Positions 38,594 to 47,290 of a stretch of 64,000 bases of DNA are shown piece after piece. The stretch covers positions 248,001-312,000 of the forward strand of contig JAYKKM010000374.1 of assembly GCA_035772405.1 (NCBI GenBank), read 5' to 3'. The notes under the pieces are model-generated. The model was not told the DNA's origin. It searched no databases and worked only from the letters and a program-made list of their open reading frames with translations. The stretch is from Chrysogorgia sp. JL179-B06 (taxonomy: Eukaryota; Cnidaria; Anthozoa; Scleralcyonacea; Chrysogorgiidae). Positions within the stretch are counted from its first letter, which is position 1. The number at the start of each line of letters is the position of its first letter. A program made the translations under genes and the position numbers.

Positions 38594-38818
38594 ATGACGG
38601 ATCAAAAGGAAATAATGAACGAGGTGTACGATACTTTGCTCTACACCGCCGCAGGAGTTGGAATTAGTTTGGTGTCGAAGAAAGTTCTTGGAGAATCTCT
38701 CAGCACACCAACTACTCTCGTTGGAACATTGAAACTCGCAGTCGCAATCAGCGCTGGAACGATCGCTGTAAAGTATGCACAACAGAAGAAACTAATCCCA
38801 GACGACCCTTTCAAGTGA
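38594..38818 (+). CDS. Small hydrophobic protein with two helices (element B)
   Basis: This 74-residue homologue of 15905-16147 has KEIMNEVYDTLL at the N-terminus, two hydrophobic helices (about 15-28 and 45-62) and LIPDDPFK at the C-terminus. CTATAATAAAAGG precedes the ATG. Unknown membrane protein of the conserved small-protein cassette. Confidence 0.77.
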   Translation: MTDQKEIMNEVYDTLLYTAAGVGISLVSKKVLGESLSTPTTLVGTLKLAVAISAGTIAVKYAQQKKLIPDDPFK

Positions 38819-38873
38819 GTCGTTTGACGTGTCTCGTTTTATAGTTTTTCAACTATAAAACCACTTTGTGACC

Positions 38874-39827
38874 TCAATAAACTGTGTCATACGCCTCACC
38901 TGGTTTGGCTCGCGCGGTTCTCTCCAACCACCACTGTTTTTCTTCACTTTTTGTTCGCTTTGGCGTCTCGTCCTCTGACTCTGAGAGAATTTCTTCTTCT
39001 GACTCTGAGAGAATTTCTTCTTCCTCCATGACAGCTGTGGCTGTTTCACACTTTGACTTGACCACCTCAGGCTTTGGCTTTCGGCGGACCAAAAGACGTT
39101 TCATCCCCATCTTGCTTGGCTCCACCACGGCCTCGTACAACTTGACTTGCAAGGAGATTCGAGCACCAATGAAAATGGACTCGATCTTCACTGCTCCGCT
39201 TGCCCAGCAGTGTTTTCCCATTAGTGACTGAGCCTCCACCGGTTTGTCGTCAAGGTCAAAAAACTGCGTAAGGAACTTGTCTTGCTTTTTGTGGTAGATC
39301 AGTTTTGCGTACAGCGTTGGACCACGACCGGGAACCCTTCGAAGAGCGGTTTTCCCAGTCTTCTTGTCCTCAATCCTCTCTGTTTTCCAATAGAGGGGGT
39401 TCAACCCACCCTTGGACTTTGTGAGATCGTTGTGCTCCAACTCGAATCTGTCAATCTCCTCACGGTTTTCAACCAAGTGGTCGATACAATTGTCGACAAT
39501 GGCGTCAAATGTACTAATCCAAGTCTCCTCCTCCTCTGTGACCCCATCTAGGTTCCACAAACACAGAGGGAACGTGAAACCAGTGACTTTGCCAGTCTCT
39601 TGACTAGTGTTTTCTGAAACTCCAAACGAGTACAAGCGCTCAGTGGGGACGATGAGTTCACCCTCCGTCCCGTCCTCGTTGCGAGTGGAAATGTTGATTC
39701 TCTTGAACTTGAGTTTGCTGTCTGGAATCTCTCCCGAAACAGGGTCGGAAAAGATCATGTGTTCTTTTGGGTCATAACCCTTTGCGGGTGTTAGCTGTGT
39801 GTTCTCGGTCATTTCTTTCTCCCCCAT
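38874..39827 (-). CDS. DUF5871-like predicted single-stranded DNA-binding protein (element B)
   Basis: This 317-residue protein matches by pattern the DUF5871 family found in giant viruses and relatives: LYSFGVSEN, FPLCLW near residue 87, FDAIVDNCIDHL, NPLYWK, GRGPTLYAKLIYHKK, MGKHCWASGAVKIESIFIGARISLQVKLYEA and GMKRLLVR. That family is predicted to bind ssDNA during replication. The C-terminus adds an acidic repeat (EEEILSES twice, 264-281), a feature common in SSBs. No clear equivalent was found in element A. The start could be ATG 39827 or the second Met 15 bases downstream (MTENTQ). Confidence 0.75.
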   Translation of the reverse strand: MGEKEMTENTQLTPAKGYDPKEHMIFSDPVSGEIPDSKLKFKRINISTRNEDGTEGELIVPTERLYSFGVSENTSQETGKVTGFTFPLCLWNLDGVTEEEETWISTFDAIVDNCIDHLVENREEIDRFELEHNDLTKSKGGLNPLYWKTERIEDKKTGKTALRRVPGRGPTLYAKLIYHKKQDKFLTQFFDLDDKPVEAQSLMGKHCWASGAVKIESIFIGARISLQVKLYEAVVEPSKMGMKRLLVRRKPKPEVVKSKCETATAVMEEEEILSESEEEILSESEDETPKRTKSEEKQWWLERTARAKPGEAYDTVY

Positions 39828-39939
39828 CGCAATTCCTTAAGCCATTTTCAATTTCGTCTTTGAGCCGCTCGGCCTTTCTCCGCAAACCCTTCAAGTACCT
39901 CTTCCAACCATCAGCCATTGCCTTTCGTGTGTCTATCAT
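39772..39939 (-). CDS. Possible small basic helical peptide (element B)
   Basis: A 55-codon ORF with a Lys/Arg-rich amphipathic stretch (GWKRYLKGLRRKAERLKDEI) fills the gap below the lectin-like gene and overlaps the start of the DUF5871-like gene by 56 bp in another frame. Its position and basic character resemble the 46-codon peptide of element A, though sequence similarity is slight. Tentative. Confidence 0.35.
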   Translation of the reverse strand: MIDTRKAMADGWKRYLKGLRRKAERLKDEIENGLRNCDGGERNDREHTANTRKGL

Positions 39940-39961
39940 CTCCTTTTCTTCTAAACTCTTT

Positions 39962-40702
39962 TTAAGAAATGTCGTACTCCAACATCATACTCTTGTTGAT
40001 TTTTGAGATGTCGTCCGCCTCCAAGAAACCTCTCACAACTCTCAGACCATAGATCTCACCTGACACACCTGTCGTTCTATCTGAACTATTATAACGTTCA
40101 TTAAAGAATATAGACCCAAAAGGAGCGCCAATACTCTTAGTGTTCGCGTTAAAGGCTGAGCGAAACAACACCGTGTTATTTACACGTACATGACTACCTT
40201 TCATCAACCAATGACAAGATACGAGATGTTTGTCAGTCCCTACAAGACCGGGTGGTAGTGTACAATTGTATTCCTTTACAGGCCATCCCCCACCGTACGA
40301 TAGTCGATTAGTAAACCCTATTTTGTAACCTATAAATTTATCGTGACTCCCATTGTCGTTACCAACGACGTACCCGTAACCACCGGACGACGGGGTAGCT
40401 AGTAACTTGTAAACCATGAATATGGAAACATCGGTGTGCATAAGCGCTGGACAGTCAAAGACCATTCTGTTATTTCCCAAATTCTTCACAGAGTCACCGT
40501 CGAAGTCAACGGTGGGACTTTTGAGGTACGTGTTTTGATGAAAACGAGATGTTCCGTCCTCTATTTGCTCCACTTTGTTGCTACTTCCAGCGCGATGATA
40601 GGTTACCTTTGCGTTTTTAACGTTCACATTAAAAACTGTCTCGTAAGGTAGTTGTTCGTCTTTCTCTCTCTTTGGTTCGTCGTGTCCAAGATACAAGCTC
40701 AT
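39962..40702 (-). CDS. Putative lectin-like attachment protein (element B)
   Basis: This 246-residue protein corresponds to the C-terminal domain of 19312-20262. Shared patterns are HDKFIGYKIGFTNRLSYGGG, GSHVRVNN, SIGAPFGSIFF and YGLRVVRGFL, consistent with a concanavalin A/LamG-like beta-sandwich. The fibre-type N-terminal stretch of element A is absent, so the two viruses may present the domain on different stalks. TTGTAATAA abuts the ATG. Receptor binding is inferred from fold type and context. Confidence 0.6.
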   Translation of the reverse strand: MSLYLGHDEPKREKDEQLPYETVFNVNVKNAKVTYHRAGSSNKVEQIEDGTSRFHQNTYLKSPTVDFDGDSVKNLGNNRMVFDCPALMHTDVSIFMVYKLLATPSSGGYGYVVGNDNGSHDKFIGYKIGFTNRLSYGGGWPVKEYNCTLPPGLVGTDKHLVSCHWLMKGSHVRVNNTVLFRSAFNANTKSIGAPFGSIFFNERYNSSDRTTGVSGEIYGLRVVRGFLEADDISKINKSMMLEYDIS

Positions 40703-40705
40703 TTA

Positions 40706-42135
40706 TTACAAGATAAATTTACTTACTATCACTCCTACCAACACCTCCAACGAAATGGGAAGCAACGAAGTCGATGGAGACGAAGTCGATGGAGTCGTGG
40801 GTGTGTTCGGAGGAGTTGTTGTCTCTTTCACGTTACCTTTTGCTTTGTGCTTTGCGTCGGGAAGTTTCTCTAAATGTTCTCCACCACTAGAGTGAGTTTT
40901 CACCGCATCCTTAGGCTTGGAGAAGTTGAGCCCACTATTGTACCCAAATTTCATGTTCGTCTCTGTCGACTCTCTGAGTAGGTTGTTGTACCCTGGAATA
41001 GGTGTTTTCAACAAAACCATGCTTCGTGGTATCAACCACGTGTTCGGTGCGACTGCCATGTCCAACTTGACGTTCGTGTCCTTGATAGCTTTGTTCATGA
41101 GATTAATCCACACGCTCGGTGAGTACTGAACGACTGCATCCTCCACAATGTTCCTAAAGACTTGTTGGACTTCACGAGCACTTGCACGACCACCGACTAT
41201 CGACTGCTTTGCCTTTGCTTGCGCACCCAACAGCGCGTACACATAGACCTCTATGGACTGGTTGAGAAGCTCTTGACCCAACTCTGTTATCCCGTTACTC
41301 ACTCGAGGGCAGTAGCGTTTGTAGTCTCCTTGCAAGTCCTTGATAATGCTTACCCAGTTACCACCGAGCGGTAGGTGCGACCTCAAAACTCTCCAGTCTG
41401 GTATGTATAATCTGAGAATATTGGCAATGTCTACACTGCTCTTATCAAGACGAAACATGACCCTCCTCATGGTAAAGTACACGTGAAACCTCATGAGACT
41501 CGTGATCTGCTTTGGGACATCAGGGTTTGGTGTAAGGTTTTGTAGTGAAACACCTGATCGGTACGTGGCTATGTACATCGCAGCGATAGCTTGGTAATAG
41601 CTTTTGGATAAAGTCCACACTGTATTGATCATACTCCCCTCTGGTCCATCCTGATAATATTTTTTCGTGTCTATCACTATCTTTGGTAGACTAGATGAAA
41701 AGTAGTTCTTGTCATCGACGTATATGTTAAAGTCGTTGACTGGGTAGTTGAGTGTGTACGGCGGGTACGTAACGTCAGACGTACCAGCTCGCTCCGTGTG
41801 GATAAGTTTTTGCACTGTTCCACCACTGTTCCATATTCTCGGGAAGGGTGTGTTGTTGTGTGAAGCCATTTCCACATGCTTTGGTCATTCTTGAACGTGG
41901 TGCTGGTAATGTCAGTCGAGATTATGTCACTATTTCGAAAGTATATATCCACTCTCGTTACATCACCTTCTTGTGTTTGAACTGGGTCAAACTCGAATTT
42001 GTCCATCGTCGCGTGTGGGTACCTCTTCATGAAACCCGACTTTGCCTTCTGAACAGCGATCTTTGTGTTCCTTATCACCTTGTCGTAGTTCTTTCCGTAA
42101 TACGCACGTATCGCGGACTCTATTGGAGTTGTCAT
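40706..42135 (-). pseudogene. Conserved C-tail-anchored protein with frameshift (element B)
   Basis: Two overlapping frames together cover the homologue of 20265-21752. The N-terminal part starts at ATG 42135 (MTTPIESA) and includes KRYPHATMDKFEFDP and VDIYFRNSDIISTDITS. The rest, to 40706, includes NQSIEVYVYALLGAQAKA, GYNNLL, a Pro/Thr/Ser-rich linker and a C-terminal membrane segment. The frames part in a CA-rich tract at about 41848-41864, where two extra bases fit a dinucleotide slippage. It could be a real lesion or an assembly error; the rest is clean. Confidence 0.8.
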
Positions 42136-42157
42136 TTTATTTGTATCTCTAAATAAA
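42136..42157. promoter_or_regulatory. Minimal divergent promoter, element B
   Basis: Twenty-two bp lie between divergent ATGs. TTTTATTT and AAATAAA form an inverted pair, so each gene has AAATAAA directly before its ATG. Confidence 0.55.
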
Positions 42158-42847
42158 ATGGTAAAACTATCAGTGTTCCTCGAGAACGGAAAGAAAACAG
42201 TCGCGTTGAACAGGAGTTTGATACTCCCAAGAGGTTCATCCCTGACCGTAAAGTCGGCGAGCGTGTTTTGGGGCTTTAAGAACGTGGTCAAAGACCACAA
42301 CGACCACATTCTCTTCAACGGAGTAAAACACACGATACCCGAGGGTTACTGGACTTTTGAGGATCTTGCGGCGCGCTTCGCGGATGACGAAGACGTGAAA
42401 ATAACGCTCACACACAACGTACATGACCATACCTGCACACTAAAGACCCTTCGTCCAGCAAAGCTCTACAAGTTTGGCGAGCTGCTGGGTTTCCCGACAA
42501 ACACTACGATGGGCGCGATAAAGGTGGTTAGTCCCAACAGGATAGACATCAACCGCGGACTAAGGTTCGTGGAGATTCATTGCGACACCCTCGTGGACGA
42601 AACCATTGACGTGTCGGGAAAACGGAGTAGCGTCATCGCTGTTCTACCCATCACATCAGAGACAACTCTCAGTGGAAGTGTGACAAATTTCCAAACGGTC
42701 GAGTCAAGTGTCCCCATCCGAAGCGGTACGTACAACACCCTATCTTTTTACACCAAGACGAACGTGAGTGGGGTAGACAAGGTGGGAGATATTCTGCTGG
42801 ATATAAACGTTCTCTCTAATAAAAAGGATGTTGGACAACGATGTTGA
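42158..42847 (+). CDS. Predicted minor capsid (penton-like single jelly-roll) protein, element B
   Basis: This 229-residue homologue of 21774-22475 has MVKLSVFLENGKK, VKSASVFWGFKN, PEGYWTFEDLAARF, LGELLGF-like spacing (FGELLGFPTNTTMG), IDINRGLRFVEIHCDTL and SSVIAVLPITSE. The order of these beta-rich segments fits Polinton penton proteins. The gene overlaps the integrase start by 20 bp, suggesting linked expression. The penton assignment is by pattern only. Confidence 0.7.
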   Translation: MVKLSVFLENGKKTVALNRSLILPRGSSLTVKSASVFWGFKNVVKDHNDHILFNGVKHTIPEGYWTFEDLAARFADDEDVKITLTHNVHDHTCTLKTLRPAKLYKFGELLGFPTNTTMGAIKVVSPNRIDINRGLRFVEIHCDTLVDETIDVSGKRSSVIAVLPITSETTLSGSVTNFQTVESSVPIRSGTYNTLSFYTKTNVSGVDKVGDILLDINVLSNKKDVGQRC

Positions 42848-43916
42848 AAAGGAACAAAGTCTTAGGGATTTGTACTACAATCCCGTGACTGGTTATCAGA
42901 GCAGGGAGAGACTGTACCAAAAAGCGCTAGCAGAAGGAATAAAGGTGAGTAGAAAGTCGGTAAAGGAGTGGTTGGAAACGCAAGACACCTACACACGGTA
43001 CAAGCCTATCGTGAGGCGACACAAGTTTCGAAAGACATGGGTGTCAGGTCTCGGTGAGCAAATCCAACTCGACCTTGTCGATATGGGAAAATTCAAGGGC
43101 ACGAACAATGGCTACTATTGGATTCTCACCTGTGTCGAGATCCTCAGTCGCTACGCCTTTGCTATCCCAGTGTATCGCAAAGACATGAAAAACATGACAA
43201 AAGCCGTGAACAAGTTGCTACGCCAGTTCCACACGAGATTTGGGATCTACCCCAAACTTGCACAGTTTGACGACGGACTCGAGTTTTACAATGTAGGTGT
43301 GAAAAGACTGTTGGAGGAGCATGGGGTCATGTACTTCTCGACAAAGTCCGACAAGAAAGCAGCTGTGGTGGAAAGGTTCAACAGGACTTTGAAGACGAGC
43401 ATGTGGAAATATTTCTACAACAAGGGGACGTACAAGTGGGTAGACGCTCTGGACGATCTCGTCGCAAACTACAACGACACAAAGCACAGTAGCACTCTCA
43501 TGAAACCAGCGAACGTGACCAAGGATAACGAAAGTCAGGTATGGACGACACTCTTTGGTTATGACTTTGGTGAGTTCCCACTACCAAAGTTCAGACTTGG
43601 ACAAAAGGTGAGAATAAGCAAGTACAAGAGTATTTTCACCAAAGGATATGAGGCAAATTTCACAGAGGAGATCTTTTCCGTGAGCAAGGTGGTTCGTGGA
43701 GATCCAAATGTCTACGTTCTCAGTGACGAGAGCGGGGAGGACGTTATCGGGAAGTTCTACGAGGAGGAGATGTCTGCCGTCGAGAAGACAGAGGACGCTA
43801 TGTATCGTGTGGAGAAAGTCTTGAAGAGAAAGAAGAAGATGGTCTTGGTCAAGTGGGCTGGATACGACGCAAAGCACAACTCATGGATTCCTGAGAGCGA
43901 TATGGAAAAATTGTAG
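42828..43916 (+). CDS. int: Polinton DDE integrase with C-terminal chromodomain (element B)
   Basis: This 362-residue integrase has catalytic residues D82 (LDLVDM), D148 (QFDDGLEF) and E182 (VVERFNRTLK). RKSVKEWL and YTRYKPIVRRHKFR precede the core, VRISKYKSIFTKGYEANFTEE follows, and the C-terminal chromodomain reads YRVEKVLKRKKKMVLVKWAGY, with SWIPESD near the end. It is very close in plan to the integrase of element A and appears intact. CTAATAAAAAGG precedes the ATG. Confidence 0.93.
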   Translation: MLDNDVEKEQSLRDLYYNPVTGYQSRERLYQKALAEGIKVSRKSVKEWLETQDTYTRYKPIVRRHKFRKTWVSGLGEQIQLDLVDMGKFKGTNNGYYWILTCVEILSRYAFAIPVYRKDMKNMTKAVNKLLRQFHTRFGIYPKLAQFDDGLEFYNVGVKRLLEEHGVMYFSTKSDKKAAVVERFNRTLKTSMWKYFYNKGTYKWVDALDDLVANYNDTKHSSTLMKPANVTKDNESQVWTTLFGYDFGEFPLPKFRLGQKVRISKYKSIFTKGYEANFTEEIFSVSKVVRGDPNVYVLSDESGEDVIGKFYEEEMSAVEKTEDAMYRVEKVLKRKKKMVLVKWAGYDAKHNSWIPESDMEKL

Positions 43917-43927
43917 CTTTAGATAAA

Positions 43928-45100
43928 ATGGCTGAAGGAGGTGAAGACAACTTTGAGATGGAGGAGAGATTTCCAGAGTATGACAATCTAGACACTGAAG
44001 ATCTTGACACAAGGCTTTTTAAACTTAATGAGAATCTACTGGCTAGTGATGACCTGTTAGTCACCGAACGGATCACGTACATCGATCGGCTTCTTTTAGG
44101 CAGAGACGTAGCGGAGACAAGTTTTGGAGGGACTGACCCAGCGAGCGACGTGTTTGTCCAAGTGGACAAGTATGTCCAAGACTCCCGTGAGGGAAAGAGA
44201 ATCAGTCCTCACTCGGAGAGTATTATCGAACTAAGGAACAGAACCACCATCAGAGATGGGAAAGTCTTTTTCAAAGAAAAACTAAGATCCGGTGGGTACT
44301 CAACTGTTGAGAGAATAGTCCTCAATAGTGTCGACGGGTCGTACGTCAAAAACACAGCAAAAAGGAACTCTAACGCTGTGTTACAATTTGAGAAACTCGT
44401 TGACTTTGCAGTGGGTGAAAAGGTCACGAGTGATGAGTTACCGATGACTCCTGTCTTTGATCAGGTGACGATACCAGAGGATGTTCTCGGTAGGCTTAGT
44501 GAGGAGGATAGACGTGTAGTCAATGGTGTGTTGAAACCATCAAACACGATACTACCTGAAAGTAGGATTGGTAACCGAGGAGCTATTCAACTCATGATTG
44601 ATGACTTTCGTGGGCGAAGTGACGCGAATCTTGGGTTAGCTAGAGATAGTGATGATATAGGTGACGCTATGGTGCATTTCCAAAAATCTCACGACGAAGA
44701 CGCGGTGGTGGACGCATTCACTCGACAGCGAGTCATTGAGGAGACACGTGCCGAACAGGAAAGAGACGTGACACGTCTTGAGAAGTTCAAAGAGTGGATA
44801 AAGAAGAACGCACTAAGTCTTTCCGCAATAGGAATCACAGTGGCTGGACTAGTTACCACGATCATTGTTGGAGCGAGAGGCGCAATCGCAAAAGGAGCTG
44901 GCGCTGCGTTGTCGTTCGCAAAGGCGGTGAAAAATGCAATTGAAAAGCTAGGTCCATGGGCGGTGGGGCTCGCCAACTTTGTCTATTCTGTGCTGAAAGC
45001 CGGCACAAGTGGAATAGCTTGGCTTGCGCAAAACCTTTGGCTAGTTGTCGTTGGAATAATTTGGTTGGCTATGGAGTGGTATCGAAAAAACAAAAAATGA
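43928..45100 (+). CDS. Conserved multi-helix membrane protein, intact single copy (element B)
   Basis: This 390-residue protein has a charged N-terminus (MAEGGEDNFEMEE), a beta-like segment (TTIRDGKVFFKEKLRSGG, about 100-117), VVNGVLKPSN and SRIGNRGAIQLMIDDF near 200-225. The membrane domain is about 290-385 (RLEKFKEWIKKNALSLSAIGI, GPWAVGLANFVYSVLKAG, GIAWLAQNLWLVVVGIIWLAM). It shows the full architecture, of which element A has one shortened and one frameshifted copy. TTAGATAAA abuts the ATG. Membrane insertion during entry or assembly is an inference. Confidence 0.78.
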   Translation: MAEGGEDNFEMEERFPEYDNLDTEDLDTRLFKLNENLLASDDLLVTERITYIDRLLLGRDVAETSFGGTDPASDVFVQVDKYVQDSREGKRISPHSESIIELRNRTTIRDGKVFFKEKLRSGGYSTVERIVLNSVDGSYVKNTAKRNSNAVLQFEKLVDFAVGEKVTSDELPMTPVFDQVTIPEDVLGRLSEEDRRVVNGVLKPSNTILPESRIGNRGAIQLMIDDFRGRSDANLGLARDSDDIGDAMVHFQKSHDEDAVVDAFTRQRVIEETRAEQERDVTRLEKFKEWIKKNALSLSAIGITVAGLVTTIIVGARGAIAKGAGAALSFAKAVKNAIEKLGPWAVGLANFVYSVLKAGTSGIAWLAQNLWLVVVGIIWLAMEWYRKNKK

Positions 45101-45132
45101 TTTTTTCTAAAATATAGGGAGAAAACGTAAAA

Positions 45133-45879
45133 ATGACCGCGAACGGAACGATTTATGTGATACACAACACAGTCGACTCTGAGATCTACATTGGTTGCAC
45201 GTTCAAAACTGTCGAGGAGCGCCTCGCGGGACACGAAAGGTTATCTAGAGTTGCGTCTCGACAAAACACAAAATTGTACAAAAAGGCCGTCGACGTTGGT
45301 TGGTGTAATATGAGAATCTCCGAGATGGAGAAGCTACCTTGCTCTAAAGTGGAACTTAGAATTTTGGAAGGATCATACATACGCAGGTTAGTCCCAGAGC
45401 TCAACACGTTCAAAACTGGACTGTACTACGACAAGGATGGAGTGTTCGACGAGAAAAAGTATCAAATGGAATACTACCAAACTAACGTGGACAGTATCAA
45501 AGAATATCAAAAAGCGTACCGTCAAACCAACGTGGACAGTATCAAAGAGTATCAAAAAGAGTACTACCAAACTAACGTGGACAGTATCAAAGAATATCAA
45601 AAAGCGTACCGTCAAACCAACGTGGACAGTATCAAAGAGTATCAAAAAGCGTACTACCAAACTAATGTGGACAGTATCAAAGAATATCAAAAAGCGTACC
45701 GTCAAACCAACGTGGACAGTATCAAAGAGTATCAAAAAGCGTACCGTCAAACTAACAGAGAGAGAGCTCTTTCGAAGTCTAGAGAAAAAGTCGTCTGTGT
45801 GTGTGGTAGAGAGGTTAGTCGCAAAAACCTGTCAAAACATAAGAAGACAAGAGTTCACATCAAAGCCGTTGGCGAGTAG
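45133..45879 (+). CDS. GIY-YIG nuclease with internal repeats and C-terminal finger (element B)
   Basis: This 248-residue protein starts with a GIY-YIG domain (GTIYVIHNT...YIGCT; conserved-type Glu in LRILEGSYI near residue 80). Then come six full copies and partial ends of a 15-residue repeat (QTNVDSIKEYQKAY type, about 113-205). The last part is a finger-like CVCGREVSRKNLSKHKKTRVH. The same architecture is known among large DNA viruses. GIY-YIG nucleases nick or cut DNA in homing or repair. The DNA repeats are 45 bp and almost identical, so copy number may vary. It lies between two core genes and is absent from A, so it looks like a gained gene. Confidence 0.85.
   Translation: MTANGTIYVIHNTVDSEIYIGCTFKTVEERLAGHERLSRVASRQNTKLYKKAVDVGWCNMRISEMEKLPCSKVELRILEGSYIRRLVPELNTFKTGLYYDKDGVFDEKKYQMEYYQTNVDSIKEYQKAYRQTNVDSIKEYQKEYYQTNVDSIKEYQKAYRQTNVDSIKEYQKAYYQTNVDSIKEYQKAYRQTNVDSIKEYQKAYRQTNRERALSKSREKVVCVCGREVSRKNLSKHKKTRVHIKAVGE
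45474..45755. repeat. 45-bp coding tandem repeats in the GIY-YIG gene
   Basis: ACGTGGACAGTATCAAAGAxTATCAAAAAG recurs every 45 bp. Alternating TACTACCAA and TACCGTCAA give a 90-bp higher-order period in most of the array, consistent with recent expansion. Confidence 0.9.
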
Positions 45880-45933
45880 ACCTACAACTTTTCGTAACCT
45901 TGGTGGTTACGAAATCTTTGACATACTAATAAA

Positions 45934-46071
45934 ATGAGCAAACTGATCACAGCAATTGCGAATAAAGTCGGAGAGGTCAAAGTCGCACTCGATAAGTTTG
46001 GGAGAAACCTTTACTTTTTCATTGTGGGAGTGCTATTTCTTTTGAAAAATTTTTCACGTAACAATAAATGA
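45934..46071 (+). CDS. Small single-TM protein (element B)
   Basis: This 45-residue ORF, MSKLITAIANKVGEV..., has an amphipathic N-terminal half and a membrane segment (LYFFIVGVLFLL, 26-37) with a basic end. CTAATAAA abuts its ATG, and its TGA overlaps the capsid ATG (ATGA). Motif and overlap both support a real gene, although it is short. No counterpart in element A. Confidence 0.6.
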   Translation: MSKLITAIANKVGEVKVALDKFGRNLYFFIVGVLFLLKNFSRNNK

Positions 46072-47288
46072 ACAAGGATCTGTCTCACCACGCGAAGAAG
46101 ACAAAACTGTCTACCATCGTTGGATCACGTACGCGACATGTCGTGACAATGAATCCAAACAAGGCCAACCCTGGCGAGTCTCTTTACATCAATATTCCAA
46201 AGCTGAAACCAGACTCTTGTCTGGTCCCAGGGAGCTTGAGCATCTTGTTTGACTTTAAGAACGCCAACGCTAAGAGCCGTTTTAATAACAACCTGTCGAA
46301 ACTTTTGCAAAGCCGACTAACGATCAACATGGCCGGAGAGGTTGTCTACGACAACGTGGGCGAGTCGACTATTGAGGTCTACAAGGATCTTTGGAAACCA
46401 AAGATCGAACGTGACGAAATGGTCGAAGTAGGAATAGCAGGAGAGAACTTGCGAAAGCTAATCTCCAAGGACGACAGCGGAGCTGTGAGTGGAGACGCCT
46501 TGAAAGTAGCCGACGCACTCATGTATAGTGTGTTTGGAACAAAACAGAAGATCTCCCTCGACAAGATTCTAGGAGACTCTGGGTTATACGCTCCGTACTC
46601 GATGAGCAACAACCCACAGTTCGTCATTACTCTACCCCAGGCTACCGATATCATGGTTGCACAATCTGGAAGTGCTGTGGGTGGTTATTCTCTAGAGAAC
46701 CTGGAACTAGAGTACGAGACCATCGACAACATGGATCTGGCAAGTGAGATCACTAGTCATTATATGGTTGGAAGGTCGCTCCCGTACGAGCACGTAACAC
46801 TCTTGAAAAAGAGTCCTTGGGGAAAAGGGGAGACGTTGATCAATGAGAACATTAACCTTCCCCGAAAACATATGAAAGCCGTGGTGATGTTGTTCACCAA
46901 GGCTGCTATCACAAACTCAGAGGAGTTTGCGTACCCGAACATCGACAACGTGAAAGTCACTATCGAAGGTGTACCCAACGAGGTTTACAGCCAGGGGATC
47001 CCAAAGTCGAGGTACTTCTCCGAAGCCGAACGACTCTTTGGTCAAGTTGACCAAAGCGTGACACATCGGAAATTCTACAAAGACAAGTTTGCGTTGGTGG
47101 TGGACTTGCGGAGTACAAGTGACCAAACAGTTCACGGGTCGGGGAAAAGGATCATGAACACGCAGAGTGGGATCTTGCTGGAGATTACGAAACGGATTAC
47201 AACTACCGACTTGATTTGCAACATTTTCGTACTGTCAGACGCACTGTTGAACATTACGTCGGGAAACCTTAAAAGTATCCAATACTAA
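46068..47288 (+). CDS. mcp: Predicted major capsid protein, double jelly-roll (element B)
   Basis: This 406-residue protein is strongly similar to 26130-27368: GSRTRHVVTMNPNKANPGE, VPGSLSILFDFKNANAKS, LISKDDSGA, DIMVAQSGSAVGGYSLENLELEYETID, VTIEGVPNEVYSQGIPKS and SIQY at the end. It is the most conserved large structural gene between the elements and directly precedes the packaging ATPase. AACAATAA abuts its ATG. The double jelly-roll assignment rests on context, length and beta-rich pattern. Confidence 0.8.
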   Translation: MNKDLSHHAKKTKLSTIVGSRTRHVVTMNPNKANPGESLYINIPKLKPDSCLVPGSLSILFDFKNANAKSRFNNNLSKLLQSRLTINMAGEVVYDNVGESTIEVYKDLWKPKIERDEMVEVGIAGENLRKLISKDDSGAVSGDALKVADALMYSVFGTKQKISLDKILGDSGLYAPYSMSNNPQFVITLPQATDIMVAQSGSAVGGYSLENLELEYETIDNMDLASEITSHYMVGRSLPYEHVTLLKKSPWGKGETLINENINLPRKHMKAVVMLFTKAAITNSEEFAYPNIDNVKVTIEGVPNEVYSQGIPKSRYFSEAERLFGQVDQSVTHRKFYKDKFALVVDLRSTSDQTVHGSGKRIMNTQSGILLEITKRITTTDLICNIFVLSDALLNITSGNLKSIQY

Positions 47289-47290
47289 AG

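Noticed and set aside
45388..45750. Antisense ORF of 120 codons across the GIY-YIG repeats
   Set aside because: It is a mirror of the 45-bp coding repeats; the plus-strand frame has a recognisable nuclease domain.
45474..45755. CRISPR-like regular repeats
   Set aside because: Units are contiguous with no spacers, are in frame and encode a repetitive protein segment in a eukaryotic viral context.
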